DNA of 64,000 nt, from contig NHBR02000105.1 of NCBI GenBank assembly GCA_002167435.2, positions 23,436 through 87,435 on the forward strand, in the 5' to 3' direction. A program made the translations under genes and the position numbers. The notes under the pieces are model-generated. The model did not search any database, was not told the origin of the DNA, and saw only the letters and a list, made by a program, of their open reading frames with translations. This document shows positions 16,098 through 23,741 of this stretch, one piece after another (positions within the stretch are counted from its first letter, which is position 1; each line of letters opens with the position of its first letter). Origin of the DNA: Allomuricauda sp. TMED12. Lineage in GTDB: Bacteria > Bacteroidota > Bacteroidia > Flavobacteriales > Flavobacteriaceae.

Positions 16098-17782
16098 TAT
16101 ACAAAGATCCCCGATAGCCATGAAGGAGCATTTGCACTTTTACCACCAGCTCCCCAATATCCTGCATAAGTTACTTCTGGTACATATGTTTTAGCTATAT
16201 CAACATGAATACCAACACCACCCATATACCCAGGTCCTGCGCCAATTGATTCTGCTCCTGCAGATCTCAATGCTTGAATGAATGCCACTGTTTGAGCATC
16301 ACCATTTGCAACATAGATTCTATTTGTTCTAGCTTCGTCTGTGTAGATCCAAATATCTGCAGCATAACCATCATCATGTCTATGTGAACCAACGCTTCCT
16401 GTTGTTTCATTTTGACCACCTGAGAAGATTGCTACATGGAGACCAGTAGCACTTGCTGCCGATGTTATTATGTTTTCTAGTACAGAATTTAGTTTTAAAC
16501 TTCTTGTAGCTTGTTGATTAACATATGTAACAGAACCACTTCCTACAGCTGGATCTAGTAATGTAATATCTCGTGTAGTTGTTTCTGTAGTTGATGTTAT
16601 GGTATCTGATGATACAGTATTACCTGTAGCAGCTGTCCGTGTTCCATCATCTGCTGTTTCATCTTGTGCCTGGGCTCTCTGTGAGGTCGGCATTTCAATT
16701 TTATATAACTCAGCAGCAGTAAACAATGGTTCATCTTTTGGAACAGTCACATCAACATGACCTTGATCATATGCCCACGCTGCAACATCAATTGCATCGA
16801 CTGTTGTTGGGTCTTGACCTGCTGGGTTAAGATCAATCCTTGGTGCTTCGAGATGCATATTGCCAATAGAGGAAATCTTTGATGTTGTCTTAACCGCAAG
16901 GTCAAGTTCTTTTTCAGCTCTAAGTTTTATTTTACCTTTTACTGCAAGATCAAAATCACCCTCTGCTCTCACAGTAAGATTACCTTCACTATTCAATGCA
17001 ACATTACCATGAAGATTTAATGTAGAAGTTCCCTTAACATGGGCTTGTAAATTACCACCAACACTTACAGTTGAATTACCAACAGTGTCGATAACAGAGT
17101 TACCTTGTACTTGAACATCCAGATCATTTGATACTGTCACATGTGCATTACCATCAACGTTAATTACCATTTCACCAAGTGATGTATTGTACTGATTGTT
17201 TGATCTGATTCTAACATCACCGTTAGGATGCATTTCAATAAACGATCCTGATCTATGTTGAATCATTATCCTTTCATGGTTGGGGGTATCATCATATTCA
17301 ATTAAATGTCCTGATTCAGTTTCGACAACATGATTATAAGGATAAACTGCCTTATAAGGATCTAATGGTTCAAGATTAGAAGGGTTTTTTTCTCTTCTTC
17401 TCAAACCACGTGCGCGTTGGTTGACATCAGGCTCATCAAGATAACCATCTCGTGGATAGTAACCTCGAGGATCACTAAATCCCACTGACGATGATCTTTT
17501 TTGTTCGGGGTGACCTGGTACTGTACCAATCACTATAGGGTCCTGAAGATGTTGATCACGGAATATCAATACAACCCACGATCCTTCGATCAGAAACGGT
17601 GTTTGGCCAATACCGTTAACAGAAGGAGATGTTGTCGGTGTCATTACAGCTGCCCATGGAAGAGATGCTGTTGGTACCTCTGATATGTTAGGCGAATGAT
17701 ATCCTAGTACACGCACCCGTACTCTACCCATTTTTTCAGGATCAAGTCTGTCTTCCACTACTCCAAAATAAAAATTATTCAT
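16097..17782 (-). CDS. 5: Baseplate central spike gp5 with C-terminal M15-like domain
   Basis: 561 residues. Residues 1-105 are the gp5/VgrG OB-fold (FYFGVVEDRLDPEKMGRVRVRVLGYH, then GSWVVLIFRDQHLQDPIVIGTVPG). About 150-340 form the spike beta-helix, with VETESGHLIEYDDTP and then VxVxGN-type octads. The lysozyme domain that T4 gp5 carries between these parts is absent. Instead residues about 430-561 look like a D-Ala-D-Ala peptidase (M15-like) domain. HDDGYAADIW gives His469 and Asp476, and GIHVDI gives His526 as zinc ligands. The spike could therefore cut peptide crosslinks rather than glycan. It lies 5 nt after gp27. Confidence 0.85.
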   Translation of the reverse strand: MNNFYFGVVEDRLDPEKMGRVRVRVLGYHSPNISEVPTASLPWAAVMTPTTSPSVNGIGQTPFLIEGSWVVLIFRDQHLQDPIVIGTVPGHPEQKRSSSVGFSDPRGYYPRDGYLDEPDVNQRARGLRRREKNPSNLEPLDPYKAVYPYNHVVETESGHLIEYDDTPNHERIMIQHRSGSFIEMHPNGDVRIRSNNQYNTSLGEMVINVDGNAHVTVSNDLDVQVQGNSVIDTVGNSTVSVGGNLQAHVKGTSTLNLHGNVALNSEGNLTVRAEGDFDLAVKGKIKLRAEKELDLAVKTTSKISSIGNMHLEAPRIDLNPAGQDPTTVDAIDVAAWAYDQGHVDVTVPKDEPLFTAAELYKIEMPTSQRAQAQDETADDGTRTAATGNTVSSDTITSTTETTTRDITLLDPAVGSGSVTYVNQQATRSLKLNSVLENIITSAASATGLHVAIFSGGQNETTGSVGSHRHDDGYAADIWIYTDEARTNRIYVANGDAQTVAFIQALRSAGAESIGAGPGYMGGVGIHVDIAKTYVPEVTYAGYWGAGGKSANAPSWLSGIFV

Positions 17783-17787
17783 TATTA

Positions 17788-19032
17788 CTAATACCTATCA
17801 TCATTAATACCATCTCTCGACAACATTAGTTCAACTTCATACTTACCACCATTTGCAGCGGAGTATTTGTGAATTATTTCATTAACAACAAACACACCTG
17901 AATTGATTTTATCCTTACTATCGTCTCCTGTTGATAACATAGGCATAAATTTAGGATATTTCATATACAAAGTTTCTCCAACACTCAATCCCTCTGCATG
18001 ATCTCCATGCGCGATGATGTTAATATTGTTTCTAAATGTTTCTTGTGTTCGATAAGAACTTTTAGATAGACTATCTTTTGATGAAATACTTTGTAATGTT
18101 TCAAATGATCTTGGAGCTTTATAATTTATCTTTGCTAATGATTTTGTGTTAATTCCTTGTTTAAATTGATCTGTAATGAAATCCTCTGAATTAACATTCG
18201 AATGTTCGGAATAGTTAAAATCAATTTCAGTAAATTTTTTATTATTATAATCTATCTCTTCAATCTTATGTGATAAAAAACCATTATCAAGAAGATAGAA
18301 AGCATTATATGCTTGCTCAATATGGACATTACTGAGAAGACCTTTTTGGTTTTGAGCATCAATTGTTGATGAACCTTTTGTGTTTGTATTAGCAGATATT
18401 CTTGATGTGACATCAATTGGATCTTCCTTATACATATCACTAAATGATTTCAGTATTACATCATTATCATATAATCTCTCATACAGGAAAAGAGGAGAAT
18501 TGTCAACAGAAGAAGTTTTAGATATAATATAATCTAATGCTTGTAAAGGTTTCATATAGGGAAACACAATATTATGTGATGACCCACCAATACTTTGAAC
18601 AGTAACGTCTATCTCAAAAAAATCTTTATAAATTTGAGCTATCAAGTCGGTGTTAAGTCCCGAATATGATCTTGAAAAAATGCTCTGTGCATTAATAACA
18701 GCATTGATACTTGTCATACTCATCAGGATACCACCAGTCCCAACATTCACCTGAGCAACGTTTTGAGGACCTGTGAGGAAAAATTCTTTTCTAATAAATT
18801 TATCTTGGTTTTTTCTTTTTATTGTAATCTCAATACGTTCTTGGCCAATAAGAGGATATGATGCAAGTATACCACTATTATCGAGAATAGCTATTTCTCC
18901 CTCAACAAAATAATTTGAAATACCTTCAAACAATGCTATTTCAGTGACAATCGGTGTTATATCATATAGTTCATCATCGAATGTTCTCAGGATTACCTGA
19001 ATAACTTCAACACTATTGGGGCCGTTAAACAT
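17788..19032 (-). CDS. 27: Baseplate hub gp27-like
   Basis: 414 residues (T4 gp27 is 391). It has the hub-type N-terminal beta domain (DITPIVTEIALFEGISNYFVEGEIAILD, GQERIEITIKRK) and a segment YMKPLQALDYIISKTSSVDNSPLFLYE seen in gp27-like hub proteins of marine T4-like phages. gp27 trimers hold the gp5 spike, and the gene directly precedes gp5 in transcription order. It shares one base with gp53 upstream. The assignment rests on position and fold-like features more than on long identities. Confidence 0.72.
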   Translation of the reverse strand: MFNGPNSVEVIQVILRTFDDELYDITPIVTEIALFEGISNYFVEGEIAILDNSGILASYPLIGQERIEITIKRKNQDKFIRKEFFLTGPQNVAQVNVGTGGILMSMTSINAVINAQSIFSRSYSGLNTDLIAQIYKDFFEIDVTVQSIGGSSHNIVFPYMKPLQALDYIISKTSSVDNSPLFLYERLYDNDVILKSFSDMYKEDPIDVTSRISANTNTKGSSTIDAQNQKGLLSNVHIEQAYNAFYLLDNGFLSHKIEEIDYNNKKFTEIDFNYSEHSNVNSEDFITDQFKQGINTKSLAKINYKAPRSFETLQSISSKDSLSKSSYRTQETFRNNINIIAHGDHAEGLSVGETLYMKYPKFMPMLSTGDDSKDKINSGVFVVNEIIHKYSAANGGKYEVELMLSRDGINDDRY

Positions 19033-19760
19033 TATTTCATTTCTCTTCGGAAGTCGTCAATCACTGATTGAATCAGGGCTGGTTTAATAACCTTAATTCG
19101 TGAATTTTTTAGTTCTCTTTCTTGCTCATATTGAAAAAATGTTACAGGGGATGTTCCTGCAACTCTTCGTTTTGTTCTTTCTTTTGTTGAGTTATCTATA
19201 TGATGATGGGGAGCAAGTGATTTTTTGACAATTGAAGCAGCGGTCAATGAATCTTGTGTAGTTATTCCTAAAATACCTTCTCCAGCTGGATTGAATGTTC
19301 CCGTGCTGGGTTGAATTTCAATAAAACCAAGTGTGGGATATTTTCGAACAACAGTTCCTGTTGCGCCAGAAAGCTGACCTGTTACTGTTTCACCTATGTT
19401 AAATTTACCAAAAATATTATCTTCAGCAGTGACTGTTGCTTGTGTGATTGCCGCAAGATTTGAATATTTTGAATCAACCCACTCAGAAAAAAATGCATTT
19501 CCTTTTGGCCAATCGTTATAGGAATTTTTCAGATGTGCGTTTACAACAAAAAATGTCCAGTAGTGGTTGGGCGTATCATATAACTTTTGAGATACATTAT
19601 CTGGTCTATCGCCATCCTGAATATCATAAAAACTGTAGTATGTAATATCATCTGTCAGTTTTGTATCAATAGATGTGAATGCTGTAATCAGAGGAACATT
19701 CTGGGGATTACCGTCTCTGTTGATATCATAAAGTATTGTGGGGAAGAAAGAAAAATACAT
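19032..19760 (-). CDS. 53: Baseplate wedge subunit gp53
   Basis: 242 residues. YFSFFPTILYD near the N-terminus and the SQKLYDTPNHYWTFFVVNAHLKNSYNDWPKG segment are hallmarks of gp53, whose LysM-like part joins adjacent wedges. It is longer than T4 gp53 (196) because of an insertion at about 130-175 (NIGETVTGQLSGATGTVVRK), a beta-hairpin motif also found in other phage tail proteins. The start ATG overlaps the neighbouring stop by one base. Confidence 0.85.
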   Translation of the reverse strand: MYFSFFPTILYDINRDGNPQNVPLITAFTSIDTKLTDDITYYSFYDIQDGDRPDNVSQKLYDTPNHYWTFFVVNAHLKNSYNDWPKGNAFFSEWVDSKYSNLAAITQATVTAEDNIFGKFNIGETVTGQLSGATGTVVRKYPTLGFIEIQPSTGTFNPAGEGILGITTQDSLTAASIVKKSLAPHHHIDNSTKERTKRRVAGTSPVTFFQYEQERELKNSRIKVIKPALIQSVIDDFRREMK

Positions 19761-20683
19761 TAGAAGCCACCTGCAATCATTTCTTTGTGCATCGGCTGAA
19801 GTTCACTAAATTGGAGAGACATATTGATTTCAACTGGACGCTTATTTTGTTTAAAGTAGGACATGGAGTTAGGATTATATGTTGTGTTAACAGCTGTAAG
19901 TACAAGCTCAGGTAATTTTGGAATACCATCAATGTTCACAAACTCAAGCTGAAACGCATTCGGAAAAGTGTAGGTAAATCCTGAATCAGATAGTTCAGGA
20001 TACATAGCTTGTCGGAAGTGTTTAATGATTGATATGACACTATCTGATTCTCCAGCACTTTCTGGAATAAACCTGAACTCCATACTGAATGATCTCATGT
20101 TTGGTGATTTAAACAACATGAATTGACGAGGGTTAATAACTGCTTGTGTCTGTTTCCTGACCTCATTAGCTGCAATCTGCATTGCTCCAATACCAGCAGC
20201 ACCACCAATAATTGATGCAAGACCTGATGCACCAAACCTTTTACCAAGCGCAGCAATGGTTGCACCAGTAGCCGCAGGTCCATAGGTTGTTGCAATAGCT
20301 GATGTGTCAGGATTAGCTATATTCGAGAAATTGTTGTATAAATCAGTCATATTCTGACTAATACTTTCATCAACAACACTTCCTACAATACTTCCAATAA
20401 TACCTGTCTCCACACTATCATACACAACAGAATCACCAACAGAAAAATTCAATGGCATATACATTGCTACCATGGTATCAGTTTCTGAATGTTTAAGAGT
20501 CTTTTTTTCTGCTGCCTCTGCTGCTTTTTGTCTATCAACAGCTCTCATATACTCTTGCCGAGACCCATATGTTTTGTCTTGAGGAGGAGAAGACGCATTG
20601 TCATATGTTGCCTTCATTGCCTTAAACAATACAAATGGCGCACCTTCCGCGAATGATTTTTGTGGATAAGTAAGGGTAGGCAT
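19760..20683 (-). CDS. 48: Baseplate tail-tube cap gp48-like
   Basis: 307 residues. The C-terminal half (INPRQFMLFKSPNMRSFSMEFRF, SIIKHFRQAMYPE, PNAFQLEFVN) has the tube-like fold signature of T4 gp48/gp54, proteins that cap the hub and start tube polymerisation. The middle is Gly/Ala-rich and hydrophobic (about 125-175). It is the first gene of the minus-strand baseplate run, divergent from gp4, with an exact TATAAATA 24 nt upstream. It could be gp54 rather than gp48; the other candidate lies at 21757. Confidence 0.7.
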   Translation of the reverse strand: MPTLTYPQKSFAEGAPFVLFKAMKATYDNASSPPQDKTYGSRQEYMRAVDRQKAAEAAEKKTLKHSETDTMVAMYMPLNFSVGDSVVYDSVETGIIGSIVGSVVDESISQNMTDLYNNFSNIANPDTSAIATTYGPAATGATIAALGKRFGASGLASIIGGAAGIGAMQIAANEVRKQTQAVINPRQFMLFKSPNMRSFSMEFRFIPESAGESDSVISIIKHFRQAMYPELSDSGFTYTFPNAFQLEFVNIDGIPKLPELVLTAVNTTYNPNSMSYFKQNKRPVEINMSLQFSELQPMHKEMIAGGF

Positions 20684-20707
20684 AATGTCTCCAAATGTGT
20701 TTAAAGG

Positions 20708-20715
20708 TATTTATA
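20708..20715 (-). promoter_or_regulatory. T4-type late promoter for the baseplate run
   Basis: TATAAATA on the minus strand in the 31-nt gap between divergent gp48 and gp4, 24 nt before the gp48 ATG, with TTTGGAGACATT supplying a Shine-Dalgarno. It is the natural entry point for the gp48-gp53-gp27-gp5 operon. Confidence 0.7.
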
Positions 20716-21158
20716 TGGCTTACAGAGGTAAATATAAAGTAAAACGCAGAACCAAATACCTTGGTGATGTTGACAATGTCGTTTATCGTTCATTATGGGA
20801 ACGCAATGTATTTAGGTGGTTAGATTCCAACGCAGATATCATTGAATGGAATAGCGAGGAAGTTGTTATCCCTTATGTCTGCGGTACAGACAGAAAGGTT
20901 CATCGATACTTTATTGATGTTTATTTTAAAACACGTACAGGTCAAAAGTATTTGATAGAGATCAAACCAAAAAAAGAAACCATGCCACCAAAAAAACCAG
21001 CTCGTAGAACAAGAAGATATATTGTAGAGGGATTAACATATATAAAGAATCAATCCAAATGGCAGGCAGCAAAAGATTTTGCAAAAGATAATGGAGCTAA
21101 GTTTGAAATATGGACTGAAGATACTTTGAAAAGTATGGGAATTAAGATCCTCAAATAG
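20715..21158 (+). CDS. 4: Head completion protein gp4
   Basis: 147 residues from ATG 20715, preceded by AAAGG at 7 nt; an in-frame ATG 30 nt upstream is rejected. YRSLWERNVFRWLDSNADIIEWNSEEVVIPY and YFIDVYFKTRTGQKYLIEIKPKKET match T4 gp4 (150 residues), a TnsA/PD-(D/E)XK-like nuclease fold in which D and ExK form the active site (DVYF, IEIKPK). It trims or seals the packaged DNA end before tail joining. The next gene starts 14 nt after its stop. Confidence 0.9.
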   Translation: MAYRGKYKVKRRTKYLGDVDNVVYRSLWERNVFRWLDSNADIIEWNSEEVVIPYVCGTDRKVHRYFIDVYFKTRTGQKYLIEIKPKKETMPPKKPARRTRRYIVEGLTYIKNQSKWQAAKDFAKDNGAKFEIWTEDTLKSMGIKILK

Positions 21159-21159
21159 G

Positions 21160-21167
21160 TATAAATA
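21160..21167 (+). promoter_or_regulatory. TATAAATA 5 nt before a late gene start
   Basis: Exact T4 late consensus on the plus strand directly after the gp4 stop, then GCAGT and ATG 21173. No Shine-Dalgarno lies between them. It mirrors the gp25 arrangement at 15786-15793. Confidence 0.5.
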
Positions 21168-21172
21168 GCAGT

Positions 21173-21760
21173 ATGGCAGATTCATTATTTCAAAAATTAG
21201 AGTACGAAGCATTTAGATCGGGCATACGACCACGGTCTCAAGAATCTATGGCATGGTTCCGTAACAAGGCTAGAAACCTTCGGAATGTCAATAGAGAGGC
21301 TTTGATAAAAGATCCAGCATTAGCAAGAGCACGAAGACCGATGCTTGGTGATATGCTGATGTATTTTTATGATCCAAAGACAAAGGACAAGTTACCATAC
21401 TATGATACATTCCCACTGACTATTGTTGTCGATAATGCTCCTGGTGGTTTTTATGGATTAAACCTCCATTATCTTCCACCAACATTAAGAGCAAAGTTTC
21501 TTGATGCATTGATTGAAACATCTTCAGGTGGTCAAGATGAAGGATCAAAATTACGTGCAAGATATAATCTTCTCAAGTCCTCAAGAAAAATGAGATACTT
21601 TGAACCATGTTTTAAAAGATATCTCACACGACATATTAAAGGTAACATTGCAAAGATTGATGGACCTGAGTGGGAGATTGCAGTATTCTTACCAGTGCAG
21701 AGATTTGAAAAAGCCAATGTTAATAAAGTTTATGCTGATTCAAGGAAAATTCTACGATGA
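21173..21760 (+). CDS. Conserved T4-like late protein, possible DNA end protector gp2
   Basis: 195 residues. MLGDMLMYFYDPKTKDKLPYYDTFPLTIVVDNAPGGFYGLNLHYLPP is a strongly patterned segment recurring in marine T4-like phages next to gp4, where it is often labelled a DNA end protector. In T4, genes 2 and 4 are neighbours, and gp2 caps DNA ends against RecBCD, which supports the guess. It is very basic overall. The stop overlaps the next ATG (ATGA). I recognise the family but not its proven function. Confidence 0.55.
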   Translation: MADSLFQKLEYEAFRSGIRPRSQESMAWFRNKARNLRNVNREALIKDPALARARRPMLGDMLMYFYDPKTKDKLPYYDTFPLTIVVDNAPGGFYGLNLHYLPPTLRAKFLDALIETSSGGQDEGSKLRARYNLLKSSRKMRYFEPCFKRYLTRHIKGNIAKIDGPEWEIAVFLPVQRFEKANVNKVYADSRKILR

Positions 21761-22434
21761 CATTACCGGCCTCAATTGACGATCTTAAAGCTAGTATTGC
21801 AGGCCGAGGTGGTCTTGCACGTTCTAATCGCTTTGCAATTTATGTTACACATCCGAATACAAAACAATCATTGTTAAACACAGATGTGGAAAGTCTTGCA
21901 GGAAATGCAGCTGCTTCTCTTCTTGGTGGTGGTTCACTATCAGCAAAAAGTTTTTTCAATGACCCGAGAGATATGTTTATGCTGTGTGAATCTGTTACAT
22001 TACCTGGCCGACAGATTGTTACTCAAGAGCATCTAACATCTATGAAGGCGATCAAAAAACCTACAGCATTCTTAAACGAGGATGTTTCTCTCACATTTAA
22101 TCTCACCAACGATTACTTTGCGTGGGAGTACTACAAGACATGGATGGACCTTGTTATTGAGGAACTTGGTGAGAATCACTATGGAATTAATTTCAAATCG
22201 GATTATACAACAGATATGCAGATACAACAATTGGGAAGCAATGATTTCATTCCCGCTAAAAGTATTACATTAAAAAACTGTTATCCAATTACACTAAATA
22301 GTATTGAATTGAGCAATGCAGCAGATAATGCGGTTACACAATGTACAGTTACTTTGGCATATGATAACTGGCAGGAAACTGGATTGATTGATGGACTAAA
22401 AGATCTTGTGAACATGGGCTCGTCCCTTATATAA
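21757..22434 (+). CDS. Tail-tube-fold protein (gp54/gp19 family)
   Basis: 225 residues. ESVTLPGRQI, DVSLTFNLTNDYFAWEYYKTWMDLV and YPITLNSIELSNAADNAVTQCTVTLAYDNW form the typical tail tube protein pattern (T4 gp19 fold, also used by initiator gp54). With sheath and main tube genes outside the window and hub-chaperone genes adjacent, an initiator role like gp54 is plausible. The N-terminal Gly/Ala-rich insert at about 45-70 is unusual for gp19. Translation is coupled to the preceding gene by a 4-nt overlap. Confidence 0.68.
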   Translation: MTLPASIDDLKASIAGRGGLARSNRFAIYVTHPNTKQSLLNTDVESLAGNAAASLLGGGSLSAKSFFNDPRDMFMLCESVTLPGRQIVTQEHLTSMKAIKKPTAFLNEDVSLTFNLTNDYFAWEYYKTWMDLVIEELGENHYGINFKSDYTTDMQIQQLGSNDFIPAKSITLKNCYPITLNSIELSNAADNAVTQCTVTLAYDNWQETGLIDGLKDLVNMGSSLI

Positions 22435-22451
22435 AATAGGAGTAATACATT

Positions 22452-23159
22452 ATGGCTTTGCCAACCCTTGAAGTCTCTCGGTACGAATTAAATGTACCAT
22501 CAACAGGAGAGAAAATTGATTATAGACCATATCTGGTCAAAGAAGAAAAACAACTGATGATGGCCCTTGAAACAAAAGACCAAAATCAAATGTTGAAAGT
22601 ATTAGGTGAGATTGTTGAGGTTTGTACATTTAACAAGCTGTCATCACAGAATATGACAATTTTTGATCTGGAGTATATTTTTGTTAAGCTCAGAGGTAAG
22701 AGTGTCGGGGATACATCGGAAATTGGAATGAAATGCTCACACTGTGAGCATGAAAATAAAATTAAAATTGATTTTAATGCAATTGAAGTTCCTGTTGATC
22801 TAAACGACAATATGCTTCTGGATATCTCTGATACAATTAAAGTTAAGTTGAGATATCCAAAAATGAAAAATATGTTGGATATCATGGCCGGAGGTCATAA
22901 TGAAGTAGATGCAATTTTTTACACAATTGCAGGACACATTGAAACAATTTTCATGGGAGATGATACGTATCACGCTGATGAATATAAATCACAGGAGTTA
23001 TTGGAGTTTCTTGAGTCTTTTAATTCAGAACAGTTTTCGAAGATTAGAGAAAAGGTCAACAATGCACCAACAGTGAGGATGCCCCTCAACTTTACTTGTG
23101 AGGAATGTGGTAAGGAAAATGATCTAGTTGTTACGGGAACCGAAAATTTTTTCGCATAA
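22452..23159 (+). CDS. 26: Baseplate hub assembly chaperone gp26
   Basis: 235 residues (T4 gp26 is 208). LPTLEVSRYELNVPSTGEKIDYRPYLVKEEKQLMMALET is the conserved N-terminus of the T4 gp26 family. Two CxxC pairs, CSHC and CEEC at about 97-100 and 217-220, suggest a zinc site. The last sense codons AAT TTT TTC GCA contain the slippery heptamer T TTT TTC just before the stop, so the gene probably also yields a -1 frameshift product. AATAGGAG lies upstream of the ATG. It is needed for baseplate hub formation. Confidence 0.85.
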   Translation: MALPTLEVSRYELNVPSTGEKIDYRPYLVKEEKQLMMALETKDQNQMLKVLGEIVEVCTFNKLSSQNMTIFDLEYIFVKLRGKSVGDTSEIGMKCSHCEHENKIKIDFNAIEVPVDLNDNMLLDISDTIKVKLRYPKMKNMLDIMAGGHNEVDAIFYTIAGHIETIFMGDDTYHADEYKSQELLEFLESFNSEQFSKIREKVNNAPTVRMPLNFTCEECGKENDLVVTGTENFFA

Positions 23160-23347
23160 CCCTCTCACATGATAACCTTGTTAACCATTATAGGACCAAC
23201 TTCAGTTTGATGCAGCACCATAATTATTCTTTAGGAGATCTTGATAGTATGTTACCATGGGAGAGGGAAGTATATGTAGCCATGTTGATCGATCATATTA
23301 AAGAAGAAAACGAAAAACAGAAACAAGCGGAAGCTAGAAGAAAATAA
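22452..23347 (+). CDS. gp26 -1 frameshift fusion product (chaperone plus extension)
   Basis: Joining 22452-23153 to frame -1 from 23153 gives 234 plus 64 codons, ending at TAA 23345-23347. The extension (ITLSHDNLVNHYRTNFSL, MQHHNYSLGDLDSM, LPWEREVYVAMLIDHI) has no credible start of its own: the ATG at 23212 lacks a Shine-Dalgarno. Its pattern resembles C-terminal extensions made by frameshift in tail assembly chaperones (lambda G/GT type), and may correspond to the gp51 position in T4 hub assembly. Expression of the fusion is inferred from sequence. Confidence 0.7.
23147..23153 (+). promoter_or_regulatory. Slippery heptamer T TTT TTC (-1 programmed frameshift site)
   Basis: The heptamer is in the correct zero-frame phase (codons AAT TTT TTC) and sits one codon before the gp26 stop TAA at 23157. 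Slippage enters an open -1 frame of 64 codons. No clear downstream stem-loop was found by eye. Confidence 0.7.
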
Positions 23348-23359
23348 TAGGATTAAGAA

Positions 23360-23737
23360 ATGGCACCGAAGAAACTAGAACCAGGATCTAAATACGCCTA
23401 TTTAGATAAAAATGGCGATGGAGTTGTAAGTGATGAAGAAATGATGATGGAAGAAAAAATGATTGAACTTGAAGATTTAAGATCGGATATGGAGAATGAA
23501 GATAAAAAACAAGACGCACAAAGGAACATGGCTTGGTTTGCTCTTTTCGGTATGTTGCTATACCCAGCTCTTGTTGTTATTTCTATATGGGCTAACCTGG
23601 CTCAAGCAGCAGATGTTCTAGGCGATATAGCTCCTACTTACTTTGTCTCTGTTGCCGCAATTGTAGCAGCTTTCTATGGTAAAGAAGCGCTATCTGCAAG
23701 ACGAGGCGACTCAGTGAAGGTTTCACAAAGGAAATAG
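23360..23737 (+). CDS. Small membrane protein with EF-hand loop
   Basis: 125 residues. DKNGDGVVSDEE at about 16-27 fits a canonical 12-residue EF-hand calcium loop. It is followed by an acidic helix rich in Met/Glu, then two membrane-spanning helices (about 58-76 and 90-106) and a short basic tail. It lies 12 nt after the frameshift product and 4 nt before the tape-measure candidate, so it is part of the late plus-strand operon. It may be a holin-like or tail-tip membrane factor regulated by calcium. The role is unknown. Confidence 0.75.
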   Translation: MAPKKLEPGSKYAYLDKNGDGVVSDEEMMMEEKMIELEDLRSDMENEDKKQDAQRNMAWFALFGMLLYPALVVISIWANLAQAADVLGDIAPTYFVSVAAIVAAFYGKEALSARRGDSVKVSQRK

Positions 23738-23741
23738 TTAA

